Part shown: in pieces, positions 8,655-17,753 of the stretch
How the letters are laid out: the number at the start of each line of letters is the position of its first letter
Position numbering within the stretch: the stretch's first letter is position 1
NCBI GenBank assembly: GCA_046538735.1
Contig: JBKHII010000002.1
Span: forward strand, 73,301-137,300
Direction of reading: 5' to 3'
Length of the DNA: 64,000 bases
Source of the DNA: SLST01 sp046538735
GTDB lineage: Bacteria; Spirochaetota; Spirochaetia; DSM-27196; SLST01
The notes under the pieces: model-generated
The model's input: the letters and a program-made list of their open reading frames with translations, nothing else
Database searches by the model: none
What the model was told of the DNA's origin: nothing
Position numbers and translations under genes: made by a program

Positions 8655-10076
8655 TCAGTGCGCTCCAGTGCTTCCGATTCGTTCACCTCCTTTCGCTTTG
8701 AGGGCCGATAGCCGAATACTCTCTCCCGCAACGGGCAAGTAGCGTGCGATGCCGTCGGTCGCCAGCAGGGACGGTTGCCTGCTGTGAAGCGGCACGACCA
8801 CTTTCGGTTTGACTCGCCGGACCATATCCCGGATTGACTCGGGGTCGGCATGGCCGCCGGTGGACCGGTTCTCGTAGTCGATTCCATAGCGATAGAACCA
8901 TCGATGCAACAACGGATCGGAGTCGGAGAGCGGATTACCGTCGGCATGGAAGTAGACGGATCGGCCGACCGAGGCGGGCCGCGCGGTCTCGATGTCCGCT
9001 ATCCGATACGTGTACTCGAGCGTGATGTAATACGCGAAATCGCAGGGACGCCCGGCGATCTCGGACAGGGCGACTCGCGGGTATGGGAGATCCCCACGGT
9101 GATCGCCTTCGGTCACAATACGGATTGAGGCTTCGCACGCGCGATCATATCGCTCGAGTGCCTCCATCCCCTCGCTCAGTGCAGTGTGCCAGAATCGGGC
9201 GGTTGGGATGTCCATCGCGAGCTGTCTGCCGGCTTCGTGCGTCGCCGTGACCACGTCGGCGACGCGCTCCGTGTTCCGAGCGAGCACGTTCACGTAGACG
9301 AGACCCTCCGCACGGGCAAGCAACCGGCGGTAGTGTTCTGCGACCTCGAGCTCGGTGACGGGAGAGCTGCTCCTGCCCCAAGGCGCCGCGTTCAGCGTGG
9401 TCCCCTCCGTGATCAAGACATCGCAGTCCGCCGCGTCACACGCATCGATGAACCGATCGACTCGATCGGGGTGGCGACCGTGCCGCCTCCAGTCCCCGGT
9501 GAACGCGATCGTGCCGTCCGGTGTTTCGAGCAGGAAGCCCGAGGCACCGGGCGTATCGTGATCGTGCTCGAGGAGCGTGAGGCGAAACGAACCTATCCGC
9601 GCCTGCTCTCGATGACCCAACGCGCGGATGTCCGCCTGTGTTCCGTAGTACTCGCCGCTCTCCTGCACGCACCTGTACACGATCTCCGCGTCCCGGTGCA
9701 TGAATACCGGCAGACCGGGCGCTGCGAACCGAAGGAGCGTCATGTGGTCCTGGTGGATGTGGCTCACGAAGACCGCTCGTTCCGTGCTCGGCCGCGGAAG
9801 CGCGCAGTCGCCCCAGATTCGGGCCAACTGATTCCGGTCAACGCCCGCGAGATGGTCCGGCGAGTAGAGGTCGAGAACCGGCGGCGCAATCTTCGTATAG
9901 AGGTACGCCCTCAGTAGCTCGGGCAGGGGAGGTTGCACTCGTGACCCGAACAGCCCGTTCAAGTCGACGGGTACACCGAAGTCGAAGAGGAGGCTCGCCC
10001 CGTCGCCTTCCACCAGCACGTGTACCCCACCGATGGTGGTGAGTCCGCCGTAGAAACTGACTGCCGTATCACTCAT
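8655..10076 (-). CDS. Metallo-beta-lactamase fold hydrolase, beta-CASP-like
   Basis: 473 residues. The first part has the MBL fold with the metal motif VSHIHQDH and later EHDHDTPGASGF and FTGDWRRHG. The C-terminal part has GGHADPESI and KPKVVVPLHSRQP, which correspond to the SGHA and PvH motifs of the beta-CASP subgroup (RNase J, CPSF-type nucleases). Unlike housekeeping RNase J it sits in a sugar-uptake operon. Its ATG overlaps the stop of the HAD gene, implying translational coupling. It may be a phosphodiesterase or lactonase acting on the imported compound; nuclease activity cannot be excluded. Confidence 0.82.
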   Translation of the reverse strand: MSDTAVSFYGGLTTIGGVHVLVEGDGASLLFDFGVPVDLNGLFGSRVQPPLPELLRAYLYTKIAPPVLDLYSPDHLAGVDRNQLARIWGDCALPRPSTERAVFVSHIHQDHMTLLRFAAPGLPVFMHRDAEIVYRCVQESGEYYGTQADIRALGHREQARIGSFRLTLLEHDHDTPGASGFLLETPDGTIAFTGDWRRHGRHPDRVDRFIDACDAADCDVLITEGTTLNAAPWGRSSSPVTELEVAEHYRRLLARAEGLVYVNVLARNTERVADVVTATHEAGRQLAMDIPTARFWHTALSEGMEALERYDRACEASIRIVTEGDHRGDLPYPRVALSEIAGRPCDFAYYITLEYTYRIADIETARPASVGRSVYFHADGNPLSDSDPLLHRWFYRYGIDYENRSTGGHADPESIRDMVRRVKPKVVVPLHSRQPSLLATDGIARYLPVAGESIRLSALKAKGGERIGSTGAH

Positions 10077-10962
10077 TGCACGCCTCCCGTGGTTCGTTCT
10101 TACTGGTCGCGGAGACGCTCGCGCTCCGGACGAGCCCCGCCAGCTCGTCGAGCGTCCGAAGGCGAAGGTCCCACACGCCGTCCGGCATGCCGGGGTATGG
10201 GGAGATCAAGACCGTCCGACAGCCGAGGTCGTGCGCCGGCTTGAGATCGTTCCATGGGTGATCGCCGACCGTCAGGATCTCGTTCGGCCGCACGCCACCC
10301 CCGATCAGCCGCTTCAGCAGCTCGCGAAGACCGCGGGGCTTTCCCGCGTCACACCAGATTTCATGAAACGATGCCGGCTCGAGCAACGCGCTCACGAACT
10401 CGGTTCCCGTGTCTTCGGGAGAGTTCGTCTGGAGGATCTTGTAGAGACGACTCGACCGAAGCGCGCGGTTGAGCTCCTCGTGGGGCTCGAGCCGCTCCAG
10501 CATCATGCTCCGCACCGCGTAGAAGACGCGACGACGATCGACGTCGGTCAGGTCGAAGAGGCGCAGTACGGCGAACGTCACGGACCACGCATCTGCGAGA
10601 GACACGAGATCCTCTGCCGACGCATCGATTGGCGGCAGCGGGTCCGTACGCAGCACCTGCGCCCGGAGAAAGAGCACCGAAGGGTCCGCCCGTGAGCACC
10701 GAGCGGCATCCCGGCCCGGTGGCGTGGGCGGTATGATCCGCTCGAGGTGCCGGAGTCGCACGAAGTCCGGCATCCGCAGCTTAGGGTGTCCGGCAAGAAT
10801 TTGCTCGATCATGGATACGGTGAGATCAATCGTCCGGCAGTCCCACCGCTTACCGAGAGCAAGCAGACAGAGCTCCCGATGGAACTCCAGGTCCTGGTAC
10901 ACCGTGCCGTCGAGATCGAGAATCAGGAACCGAACGTCTGAGAGCCACGACGGATAGTGCAT
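10069..10962 (-). CDS. HAD-superfamily phosphatase-like protein
   Basis: 297 residues. The N-terminal motif I is FLILDLDGTVYQD (nucleophile and acid Asp at about residues 14-16), and motif III/IV is in LTVGDHPWNDLKPAHDLG, typical of HAD phosphatases such as nucleotidases and phosphoglycolate phosphatases. A helical cap of about 130 residues lies between. The start at 10962 lies 4 nt after the permease stop. It overlaps the downstream beta-CASP gene by ATGA. Its place in the operon suggests dephosphorylation of a product of the imported compound, which is inference only. Confidence 0.82.
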   Translation of the reverse strand: MHYPSWLSDVRFLILDLDGTVYQDLEFHRELCLLALGKRWDCRTIDLTVSMIEQILAGHPKLRMPDFVRLRHLERIIPPTPPGRDAARCSRADPSVLFLRAQVLRTDPLPPIDASAEDLVSLADAWSVTFAVLRLFDLTDVDRRRVFYAVRSMMLERLEPHEELNRALRSSRLYKILQTNSPEDTGTEFVSALLEPASFHEIWCDAGKPRGLRELLKRLIGGGVRPNEILTVGDHPWNDLKPAHDLGCRTVLISPYPGMPDGVWDLRLRTLDELAGLVRSASVSATSKNEPREACNE

Positions 10963-10966
10963 ATCT

Positions 10967-11887
10967 TCAGCCCTTGATGCCCGAGCTCGCGATCGCATCG
11001 TTGAACGACCGGCTCATCGCGAAGTAGATGCCCACGATGGGAAGAACCGTGAACGTTGCCGCCGCCATGAGATGATGGTAGTAGTGACCTTCCTCGCTGA
11101 TGAAGTACAGCAGGCCAACCTGCAACGGCCGAAGATGCTCGCTCGACGTGATCAAGAGCGGCCAGAGCACGCCGTTCCACTTCACGATGAAGCTGAGGAG
11201 TCCGGCGGTGATCACGCTCGGAGCCGCGATCGGGACGAGCACCCTCCACAGGTATCCGGGGTTGGACATCCCGTCCACTTGTGCGGCGCTCCAGAAATCC
11301 TTCGGTACACCGAGGAATGCTTGTCTGAGAAGAAACACGGTGAATCCGTCGGCAAAGAATGGAAGCATCATTCCCATGTAGCTGTCGTAGAAGCCTTGAC
11401 CGCCGCGCCCGAAGACGTTGTTGCCCCCCGCGAGGGGAAAGCGGCGTACCGTGATGAAATTCGGAATCAACGTGACGTCGTACGGGATCATCATCGTTGC
11501 GAGCACAAGCACGAATACGAGATCGCGACCCGGGTAGCGGAAATGCGACACGGAGAACGCCAGCATCACGCAGATGGTGAGCTGCACGGCAGTCCCGAGT
11601 CCTGCGACCACGAGTGTATTCCAGAAGTACCGGCCGAAGGTAGACTCTGGTTTCTCCCATGCGCGAATGTAGTTCTCGAGTCGCCACTCCTCGGGAAAGA
11701 ACGAAGGCGGCATCAAGTTGATCTCGGCGCGTGACTTGAACGATGTGAGTATCATCCAGAAGAAGGGGAACACCGCAACCAAGGCGAGCGAGACCATCGC
11801 AACCGTGACGACGATCCGCCATGGAGGGATCCTTCTCGGAGACTGGAAGACACCGTCGTGGAGCACACCGCGGTTAACCGTGCTCAT
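10967..11887 (-). CDS. Carbohydrate ABC transporter permease (MalG type)
   Basis: 306 residues, six predicted membrane spans, with the EAA-loop region DGMSNPGYLWRVLVPIAAPS (about residues 195-215) that contacts the ATPase. Residues 20-45 form the first span followed by the SFKSRAEI segment typical of CUT1 MalG-like permeases. The ATG at 11887 overlaps the end of the upstream permease by 14 nt. No ATP-binding gene is in the operon, so a shared MsmX-like ATPase elsewhere is expected. Confidence 0.93.
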   Translation of the reverse strand: MSTVNRGVLHDGVFQSPRRIPPWRIVVTVAMVSLALVAVFPFFWMILTSFKSRAEINLMPPSFFPEEWRLENYIRAWEKPESTFGRYFWNTLVVAGLGTAVQLTICVMLAFSVSHFRYPGRDLVFVLVLATMMIPYDVTLIPNFITVRRFPLAGGNNVFGRGGQGFYDSYMGMMLPFFADGFTVFLLRQAFLGVPKDFWSAAQVDGMSNPGYLWRVLVPIAAPSVITAGLLSFIVKWNGVLWPLLITSSEHLRPLQVGLLYFISEEGHYYHHLMAAATFTVLPIVGIYFAMSRSFNDAIASSGIKG

Positions 11888-12968
11888 AGTGAACCCGCCT
11901 TTCGGCAATCCTGCGTTGGAGGAGCGTGAGAGCCAGCAGTATCACGAACAGGACAACCGACAGCGCGCTTGCGTACCCCGCTCGGCCGTAGACATAGAAG
12001 TTGCGGAAGATGTAGAGCGGCAACGCCATCGTAGTTCCAAGCGGTGTGCCTTCACCGCTAGAGAAGACGTAGAAGGCGCTGAACGACTCGAAACTCGCGA
12101 TCACCGAGACAACGCTCAGAAAGAAGATTGTGGGTGAGAGGAGCGGAATGACCACGTAGCGTATTCGAGCCCAGCCACCGGCTCCGTCTATCCGGGCGGC
12201 GTCCATGAGTTCTTTCGGCATTCCGCTGAACCCGGCGAGGAAGACAACTGTGTTGAAGCCGATGCTATGCCAGATCGAGAAGACCATGATGATCAGCAGC
12301 GCAAGACTCGGCCCGCCGAGCTCGGTTGGGACACCGTCAGGCCACGCACCCCCGAGGACGGAGAGGAGCTTGCTCACGATCGGCTCCGGATCGCTCAGCC
12401 ACTCCTGCGCACCGATCGGTGTGCCCGAGAGCAGCGCGTTGGCGATACCGACCTGCGGATGGAAGATCCACTTGAATACCATCATCGATGCGACCTGGGA
12501 GGTGATGTACGGCAGGAAGAAGATGGTTCTCAGGAACGATCGCCCCGCGCTGCGGAAGTGGTAGAAAAGGGAGTACGCGATGAGGAACGCAGCGGCGATC
12601 GCTATCGGTATCGTGCCGATTGTGTAGTACACGGTGACCAGCAGACTCTGCCCGAAACCGCCGACCTGCAGCCCGAACATTGGATCGTTGTAGATCAGAT
12701 CCTCAGTGAGTATCGACGCGTAGTTCTGCAGCCCCACAAAGCGTTCCTGGACGAATCCCCACTTGAAGAAGCTGATGTACGTTCCGAAGACCATCGGCCA
12801 GAAGCGGAAGAGCGCAAGGAGGAGCATCCCCGGAAGCGCATAGGCGAGGCCCTCCAGAGCGTGTCTGCGTCGGCGTCGAGCCCCGGCCAGGCTGACCTGG
12901 CTTGCCACGTCCTTCGACTTCCGCACGGGTTGTGGAACCTCTTCGATCACGGTGCGCACATCTGCCAT
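11874..12968 (-). CDS. Carbohydrate ABC transporter permease (MalF type)
   Basis: 364 residues with an N-terminal cytoplasmic tail of about 50 residues rich in Arg, then six or more spans. The EAA loop is visible as LMDAARIDGAGGWARIRYVV, and the first-span region FRFWPMVFGTYISFFKW is typical for MalF-like proteins. A GTGAGG ribosome site precedes the ATG at 12968. It is the first gene of the five-gene uptake operon. Confidence 0.92.
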   Translation of the reverse strand: MADVRTVIEEVPQPVRKSKDVASQVSLAGARRRRRHALEGLAYALPGMLLLALFRFWPMVFGTYISFFKWGFVQERFVGLQNYASILTEDLIYNDPMFGLQVGGFGQSLLVTVYYTIGTIPIAIAAAFLIAYSLFYHFRSAGRSFLRTIFFLPYITSQVASMMVFKWIFHPQVGIANALLSGTPIGAQEWLSDPEPIVSKLLSVLGGAWPDGVPTELGGPSLALLIIMVFSIWHSIGFNTVVFLAGFSGMPKELMDAARIDGAGGWARIRYVVIPLLSPTIFFLSVVSVIASFESFSAFYVFSSGEGTPLGTTMALPLYIFRNFYVYGRAGYASALSVVLFVILLALTLLQRRIAERRVHYEHG

Positions 12969-13011
12969 CGATGCCTCACTTCGTGCGCAAGGTACGGGCA
13001 TCAGTTAAGAA

Positions 13012-13024
13012 TTGCGTTACACAA
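13012..13024. promoter_or_regulatory. Possible LacI-type operator upstream of the sugar-uptake operon
   Basis: TTGCGTTACACAA is a near palindrome centred 50 nt upstream of the malF-type gene. Arms TTG.GT and AC.CAA match in five of six pairs. Such odd or even palindromes are typical of LacI-family sites, but no LacI gene is present in the window. The rest of the gap 12969-13130 shows no recognisable gene. Confidence 0.3.
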
Positions 13025-13130
13025 CGATGAGATTACGATGAGCCCGACCGCCGCCAGATCGGACGCGTGTGTGAGGAGCTTGGCTACGGATTCCGGCATC
13101 GTGCCACCTCGGTGCGGTGACCCGGCCGCA

Positions 13131-14465
13131 TCACATCGCGCCCTCGCGCACGAAGACGCGAAACACCCGGTCGTACCGCTCCGACCATGAGACGAAGAGA
13201 CGCTCGCCGTCGCTCACGAGGTGCGGGTACTCCGCCGCATGCGTCGCCCCGGCATTGAGACCGGAGGGCGGGTCCAAGCGGTACCACGTGCCCGCGCCCG
13301 GGTCGTAGGCCGACGCGCGAATCCGGTACGGTCCGGCGTCGTTCTCGGACCACGCCACGACGAGATAGCTGCCGTGCGAGACCGCCCTCGCCCACCACGC
13401 GCGCGTGCCCGTCCCGCGGTCGAGCCCGTCCGGACCGCCGCCGTCCACGAGCCCCCACTCCGGAGTCGCGTCGTCACCGTTGTACCGGGCGACGCGCACC
13501 GTGCCGCCGCTCGTCGCGTCTTCTTCGTACCACACGGCGTACATCGCGCCGCCGTGCGAGAGCAGCTGCGGACCGCGGGCACCCGCTCCCGTATCGTAGT
13601 TGAGGCCGCGCGCGCCGCCGCGGTCCACGAGCGACCACGCCGGATTGACGTCGTCTCCGTTGAAGACGGCGACGCGGAGCTGGCGCGCGGTTCCGTTGCG
13701 CTCGTACCACGCGGCGTAGAGCCGACCGGCGTATACGTGGAGCTTCGGGTAGTACGCATCCGCGGCAATGTCGCGGTTGATGCCGTGGCTGCCGCCGTCC
13801 ACGAGGCGCCACTCGGGATCGGAGACGTCCCCGAGGAGGACGGCGACGCGGATCTGGTATGCGCTTCCGTTCGAGCTTCGCCAGGCGGCGTAGAGCGAGC
13901 CGTCGTACGAGGCAAGCGAGGCGTAGTCCGAGCCCAGAGAACCGGGCGCGGCGAGCCCGGCAGACTCGTCGCCGTCCAGATACGTCCACGACGGCGCAAG
14001 ATCGTCGCCGCCGTACGCGGCGACGCGAATCGTCCGGCGGTCGGACCCGTCACGCTCGTGCCAGTACGCCACGAGCGTGTCGCCGTGCACGACGAGCCGC
14101 GACCAGAGCGCGTCTCGCGACGGGTCTCGGTTCAGTCCGTTCGTCCCGCCGTCCACCGGGCGCCAGAGAGAACCCGCGTCGGTCTCCTCCAGAACTGCGA
14201 CGCGGATCCGCGTCACGCCGTTCTCGAGCTCGTACCACGTGTTGTAGACGCGTCCGCGGAAGACCGCGAGCTGCGGGTAGTACGCGCCGCCTGGGCCGTC
14301 GTTGAGCGCGCCGTCCGGGCCGTCGCCCGGCACGAGCTCCCACGCGACGGACGGCGGCACGACGGCGTCCGCGGAGCCCGGCTCGGATACCGGTTCGCCG
14401 AGCGGTCCCGAACAGCCCGCCGCTACCGTCGCGGCAACCGCGAGCGTGGCGAGCCTGCGCCTCAC
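13131..14465 (-). CDS. Lipoprotein with seven propeller-like repeats (shorter paralogue)
   Basis: 444 residues. The signal peptide ends in a lipobox (VAAGC at Cys18), so the protein should be lipid-anchored in the envelope. The rest is seven repeats of about 55-60 residues with the consensus: L.V..G.LYAAWYE.NG...QIRVAV..GDD..P.W.LVDGG...GLN.D. Seven such repeats fit one seven-bladed beta-propeller. Start codon overlaps the stop of the upstream paralogue (ATGA), so the two are translationally coupled. I do not recognise a characterised family; a role in binding a surface ligand is a guess. Confidence 0.8.
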   Translation of the reverse strand: MRRRLATLAVAATVAAGCSGPLGEPVSEPGSADAVVPPSVAWELVPGDGPDGALNDGPGGAYYPQLAVFRGRVYNTWYELENGVTRIRVAVLEETDAGSLWRPVDGGTNGLNRDPSRDALWSRLVVHGDTLVAYWHERDGSDRRTIRVAAYGGDDLAPSWTYLDGDESAGLAAPGSLGSDYASLASYDGSLYAAWRSSNGSAYQIRVAVLLGDVSDPEWRLVDGGSHGINRDIAADAYYPKLHVYAGRLYAAWYERNGTARQLRVAVFNGDDVNPAWSLVDRGGARGLNYDTGAGARGPQLLSHGGAMYAVWYEEDATSGGTVRVARYNGDDATPEWGLVDGGGPDGLDRGTGTRAWWARAVSHGSYLVVAWSENDAGPYRIRASAYDPGAGTWYRLDPPSGLNAGATHAAEYPHLVSDGERLFVSWSERYDRVFRVFVREGAM

Positions 14466-16069
14466 CGGCCCCGGATCACCCGGACGTCAAAGAGCTCGGC
14501 GACCGCGCCCACCTCCTCGATCCACGTGACGACGAGCGAGCCGTTATGGCCGGCCGCAGCGGGATACTCCGCCTCGTAGGTCGAGCTCGGATTGAGCCCG
14601 CCGGACGCGGCCCCGTCCACGAACTGCCAATCGGGCGAGGTGGCGTCGCCGTTGTACGCGACGACCCGAAGCCGCGCAATGTCGGTCGCGTCCTTCTCCG
14701 CGAAGGCAACGTAGAGGACGCCGTTCAGTGCGAACGGCGCCGGGGCGTCCAGAACGCCCTCCACCGAACCGCCGAAGTTGAGCCCCGCGGCGCCACCGCC
14801 GTCGATCAGCGGCCAGCCGCCGGCGTCGCGGACTCTCGCCCTCACCTGAACGTTGAAGTCGGCGTCGTCCTCGGTCCAGACGAGATAGAGCTCGTCGCCT
14901 GCCACCGCGAGTCGGGGCGAGTACGCGGTGCTGCCGGAATCGTAGTTGAGGCCGGTTCCGCCACCCTCGAACGGTGACCACGCATCGGCACCCGGGTCGT
15001 ACACCTTCGCCCGGATCGCGGAGTCCTCTTCCCAGACCACGATGAGATCGCCTTCGAACCCTACTGCGTCCGGCTCGCGCGGAATGTCGACCGAGTCGTA
15101 CTCGAGGTCGCCTCCGAGATCGGTCCACGAAGGCGCCGAGTCGTCCCCGTCGTACGCCGCGGCGTACAGATTGGTGCTCAGGAAACTCTCTACCCACACG
15201 GCGTAGAGCGTGTCGCCCGCCACGGCGAGCCGGACCTGGGATCCGTTGTTCGTCTCATCGCGGTTCAAACCGCCGGTGGGAGTCCCGTCCACGATGGTCC
15301 AACCGGCGGTCGCGTCGGCGGGATCGTACACCCCCACTCTCACCTGCGAGGAGCTCTGCCCGGTGCCGTCGTTCAGCAACTCGATCCACGCGGCGTAGAG
15401 GCGTCCTTCGAACGCCCGGAGCGCGACCGGCTCCCCGGTCACCGACGTGTCTATGCTCACACCGCCGTCGTCCACGGCTGTCCAGTCGCCGGTCGTACCG
15501 TCGCCGTCGTAGCGGCTCACGCGGAGCACGTCGTTCGCCTGGTCTACCCACGCGGCGTAGAGCTCGCCGCCTACCGACTCGAGGACCGGCCGGGTCTCCA
15601 GGACCTCCGCTTCGTTGACCCCGTTCTCGCCGCCGCCGTCGATCCGGTTCCAGATCGCCTGCGTCGTGGTGAGGCTCGCGACCACGGTATTCCCGTCGCG
15701 ATTCCCGGCCTCGTCCACCGCCTGCACGAGGAAGAACTGCTCCCGGAAGCCGGGCACCGTGAGCTCGGCGGACGTCGCGCCGGGCGAAGTGGTCAGCGCC
15801 GGGGTCGTCGTCGTGCTGATCGAGTTGACGTCGGCCTGCCAGACCTCGTAGCGGATGTCCGCAGAGGCGCTCGCCTCGTCGGTCGCCGGCTGCCAGCTCA
15901 GCGTCGCTCGCGTGAGACCGTTCGCGGAGACCGTCTCCACGCCGGCGAAGCTCGGGCCCGTCGTGTCCCCGCCGCCGTCGTCGCCGGTCGGCTGCGTACA
16001 TCCGGCAAGCACGACCGTGACGGCCGCGACCAGCACCCAGACTCGCCCCCGTAGTCTCTTCGTCCGCAT
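14462..16069 (-). CDS. Lipoprotein with fibronectin-III-like domain and seven propeller-like repeats
   Basis: 535 residues. Lipobox VVLAGC gives a lipidated Cys at residue 23. Residues about 35-135 resemble a fibronectin type III domain (ATLSWQPATDEAS, FLVQAVDEAGN). After that come seven repeats of the same type as in the following gene, marked by W-x(2)-(I/V/F)-D-G-G-x(2)-G-(L/V)-N and LYAAWV or LYAVWV strands. A very strong AGGAGGTGAG ribosome site precedes the ATG at 16069. It forms a two-gene operon with the shorter paralogue. Function unknown; likely arose by tandem duplication followed by gain or loss of the extra domain. Confidence 0.82.
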   Translation of the reverse strand: MRTKRLRGRVWVLVAAVTVVLAGCTQPTGDDGGGDTTGPSFAGVETVSANGLTRATLSWQPATDEASASADIRYEVWQADVNSISTTTTPALTTSPGATSAELTVPGFREQFFLVQAVDEAGNRDGNTVVASLTTTQAIWNRIDGGGENGVNEAEVLETRPVLESVGGELYAAWVDQANDVLRVSRYDGDGTTGDWTAVDDGGVSIDTSVTGEPVALRAFEGRLYAAWIELLNDGTGQSSSQVRVGVYDPADATAGWTIVDGTPTGGLNRDETNNGSQVRLAVAGDTLYAVWVESFLSTNLYAAAYDGDDSAPSWTDLGGDLEYDSVDIPREPDAVGFEGDLIVVWEEDSAIRAKVYDPGADAWSPFEGGGTGLNYDSGSTAYSPRLAVAGDELYLVWTEDDADFNVQVRARVRDAGGWPLIDGGGAAGLNFGGSVEGVLDAPAPFALNGVLYVAFAEKDATDIARLRVVAYNGDATSPDWQFVDGAASGGLNPSSTYEAEYPAAAGHNGSLVVTWIEEVGAVAELFDVRVIRGR

Positions 16070-16101
16070 CCTCACCTCCTCATAGTCACACGTACGAGGA
16101 G

Positions 16102-16131
16102 AAGATAGGCAGCGCCTAAAGATTACGTCAA
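16102..16131 (-). promoter_or_regulatory. Promoter of the propeller lipoprotein operon
   Basis: Read on the minus strand: TTGACG, an 18-nt spacer, TATCTT, then about 32 nt to the ATG with an AGGAGG site. The region is visibly richer in A+T than its surroundings. Confidence 0.5.
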
Positions 16132-16140
16132 TTGTAAGGT

Positions 16141-17049
16141 TTATTCGGGAACGCGGACGAGCACGTTTCCGTGCTTGTGTCCGGTCTCCACGTACCGGTG
16201 TGCCTCCACGATTCGCTCGAGCGGGTACTCGGAATCTACGACGACGCGGATCTCCCCGGACTCCACGAGCTTCTGCACGTACTCGAGCTCCTCGGCCACC
16301 TCTTTCGTGGGGGCGCGAGACGAGACGTAGCGACCGTCGGCCTCCAGGGCACCGCGACACCTCCGCTTCGAGGTCTTTCCCACCGCGTCCACGATCACGT
16401 CGTACTTCGCCGCGCCTTGCGTGAAGTCCTCGCGCGTGTAGTCGATCACGTGGTCGGCGCCGATCGACCGCACCATCTCGACGTTGCTCGCGCTGCACAC
16501 GCCGGTCACCTCCGCGCCCACGTGCTTGGCAAGCTGGACAACGTAGCTGCCGACCGATCCGGAGGCTCCGTTCACGAGTACCCGGTCGCCGGAGCGTGCG
16601 CCGGCACGCTTCACGAGCTGGAGCGCGGTCATGCCTCCTACGACGGCCGCCGCGGAATCCTCGTAGCTCACCGCTTCCGGCTTGCGCACGATCACGCCCT
16701 GCTTCGGCCGCTCCGGCACGCAGACGAATTCGGCGTTCGCCCCGTGTCTCAGGCCGGTCGCCGTCCCGCAGACCGCGTCGCCCACGCGAAACGCCGTTAC
16801 GCGGTCTCCTACCTCCACGACGTCGCCGGCGTACTCCACGCCCGGGGTATCCATCGGCTTGAAACCGGCCAACGCGCCCACGATCCGGAGCACGATCCGC
16901 GGCATCCGCCGCATGACCACGTCGCCGCGCGCGACCGTCGCGCCGCGAACCCTCACGAGCAACTCGTTCGGACCGGGGGTCGGTTTCTCCCGGTCTCGGT
17001 AGTGCAGGACCTCAGGTGGTCCCGACCTCGTGCTGAGAATCGCCTTCAT
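16141..17049 (-). CDS. NAD(P)-dependent zinc-less alcohol dehydrogenase / quinone oxidoreductase
   Basis: 302 residues, MDR superfamily. GroES-like N-terminal domain to about residue 115 (PGVEYAGDVVEVG), then a Rossmann domain with the nucleotide motif NGASGSVGSYVVQLAKH. Structural and catalytic zinc Cys ligands are absent, as in QOR/reticulon-4-interacting-type enzymes. Likely reduces quinones or alpha,beta-unsaturated carbonyls with NADPH. It overlaps the end of the upstream tetR gene by 38 nt, so both are one transcription unit, and that TetR is the obvious regulator. Confidence 0.88.
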   Translation of the reverse strand: MKAILSTRSGPPEVLHYRDREKPTPGPNELLVRVRGATVARGDVVMRRMPRIVLRIVGALAGFKPMDTPGVEYAGDVVEVGDRVTAFRVGDAVCGTATGLRHGANAEFVCVPERPKQGVIVRKPEAVSYEDSAAAVVGGMTALQLVKRAGARSGDRVLVNGASGSVGSYVVQLAKHVGAEVTGVCSASNVEMVRSIGADHVIDYTREDFTQGAAKYDVIVDAVGKTSKRRCRGALEADGRYVSSRAPTKEVAEELEYVQKLVESGEIRVVVDSEYPLERIVEAHRYVETGHKHGNVLVRVPE

Positions 17050-17722
17050 GGTTGCCTCCTCGTTTCGGACGGTCGCCTCTCATTCGATCGAGTCCGTCCA
17101 GGATCAGTTCGAGTCCGAAGTCGAAATCGTTCACCCCCGAGTAGCTCCCGTCCACCACCAGGCGCGCCAGCTTTCCGAAGTACGGATAGTCGTCCAGCGG
17201 AACCCGGTCGAGGAACTCCCGCGCCTGATCGGCGTACTCGGGAACCTCGAAGGGAAAGTGAAGCTCCTGCAGCGTGAACCCGTAGATGTGATTGTCCAAC
17301 GCGTTCAAGGCATGGTCCGCCAGCTCGTAGCTGAACCCCGCGCGATGCAGACACCCGATCGAGGCGTCCACGTAGCGAAGCATCGCGGGTCCGACCGTGA
17401 TGCGCGAGACGAGCGCCATCGTCGCCCACCGGTGGCGGACCAGCACCTCGTGCGCGGACCGCGCTCGCGAACGCATCGCTTCGAGCCAGTCCCCGTCGGT
17501 CCGCGGGACGCCGATCTCGCCCACGACCGTGTCCACGATCCCGTCCACGATCTCTTCCTTATTCGCGACGTGGTTGTAGAGCGACATCGCCTGCACGCCG
17601 AGCTCGCGTGCGATCCTGCGCATCGAGAGCACCTCGAGCCCGTCGGCGTCTGCGAGGCGCAACGCCGCCCGCAGGATGCGTTCGCGCGTGAGTGGCATCC
17701 GCGGCTGTGTATCGTCGGCCAT
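17012..17722 (-). CDS. TetR/AcrR-family repressor (TetR_C type)
   Basis: 236 residues. Residues about 12-58 are the HTH domain (RERILRAALRLADADG, MRRIARELGVQAMSLYNHVANKEE). The C-terminal ligand domain resembles the tetracycline-repressor type C domain (ALDNHIYGFTLQELHFPF). It precedes the oxidoreductase gene with overlap. Tandem repeats in the intergenic region at 17754-17785 are probable operators, and the divergent DUF4386-like gene may also be regulated. Confidence 0.9.
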   Translation of the reverse strand: MADDTQPRMPLTRERILRAALRLADADGLEVLSMRRIARELGVQAMSLYNHVANKEEIVDGIVDTVVGEIGVPRTDGDWLEAMRSRARSAHEVLVRHRWATMALVSRITVGPAMLRYVDASIGCLHRAGFSYELADHALNALDNHIYGFTLQELHFPFEVPEYADQAREFLDRVPLDDYPYFGKLARLVVDGSYSGVNDFDFGLELILDGLDRMRGDRPKRGGNHEGDSQHEVGTT

Positions 17723-17753
17723 GCTCGATTCCTCCCTCCGAAGCCTTGATATA

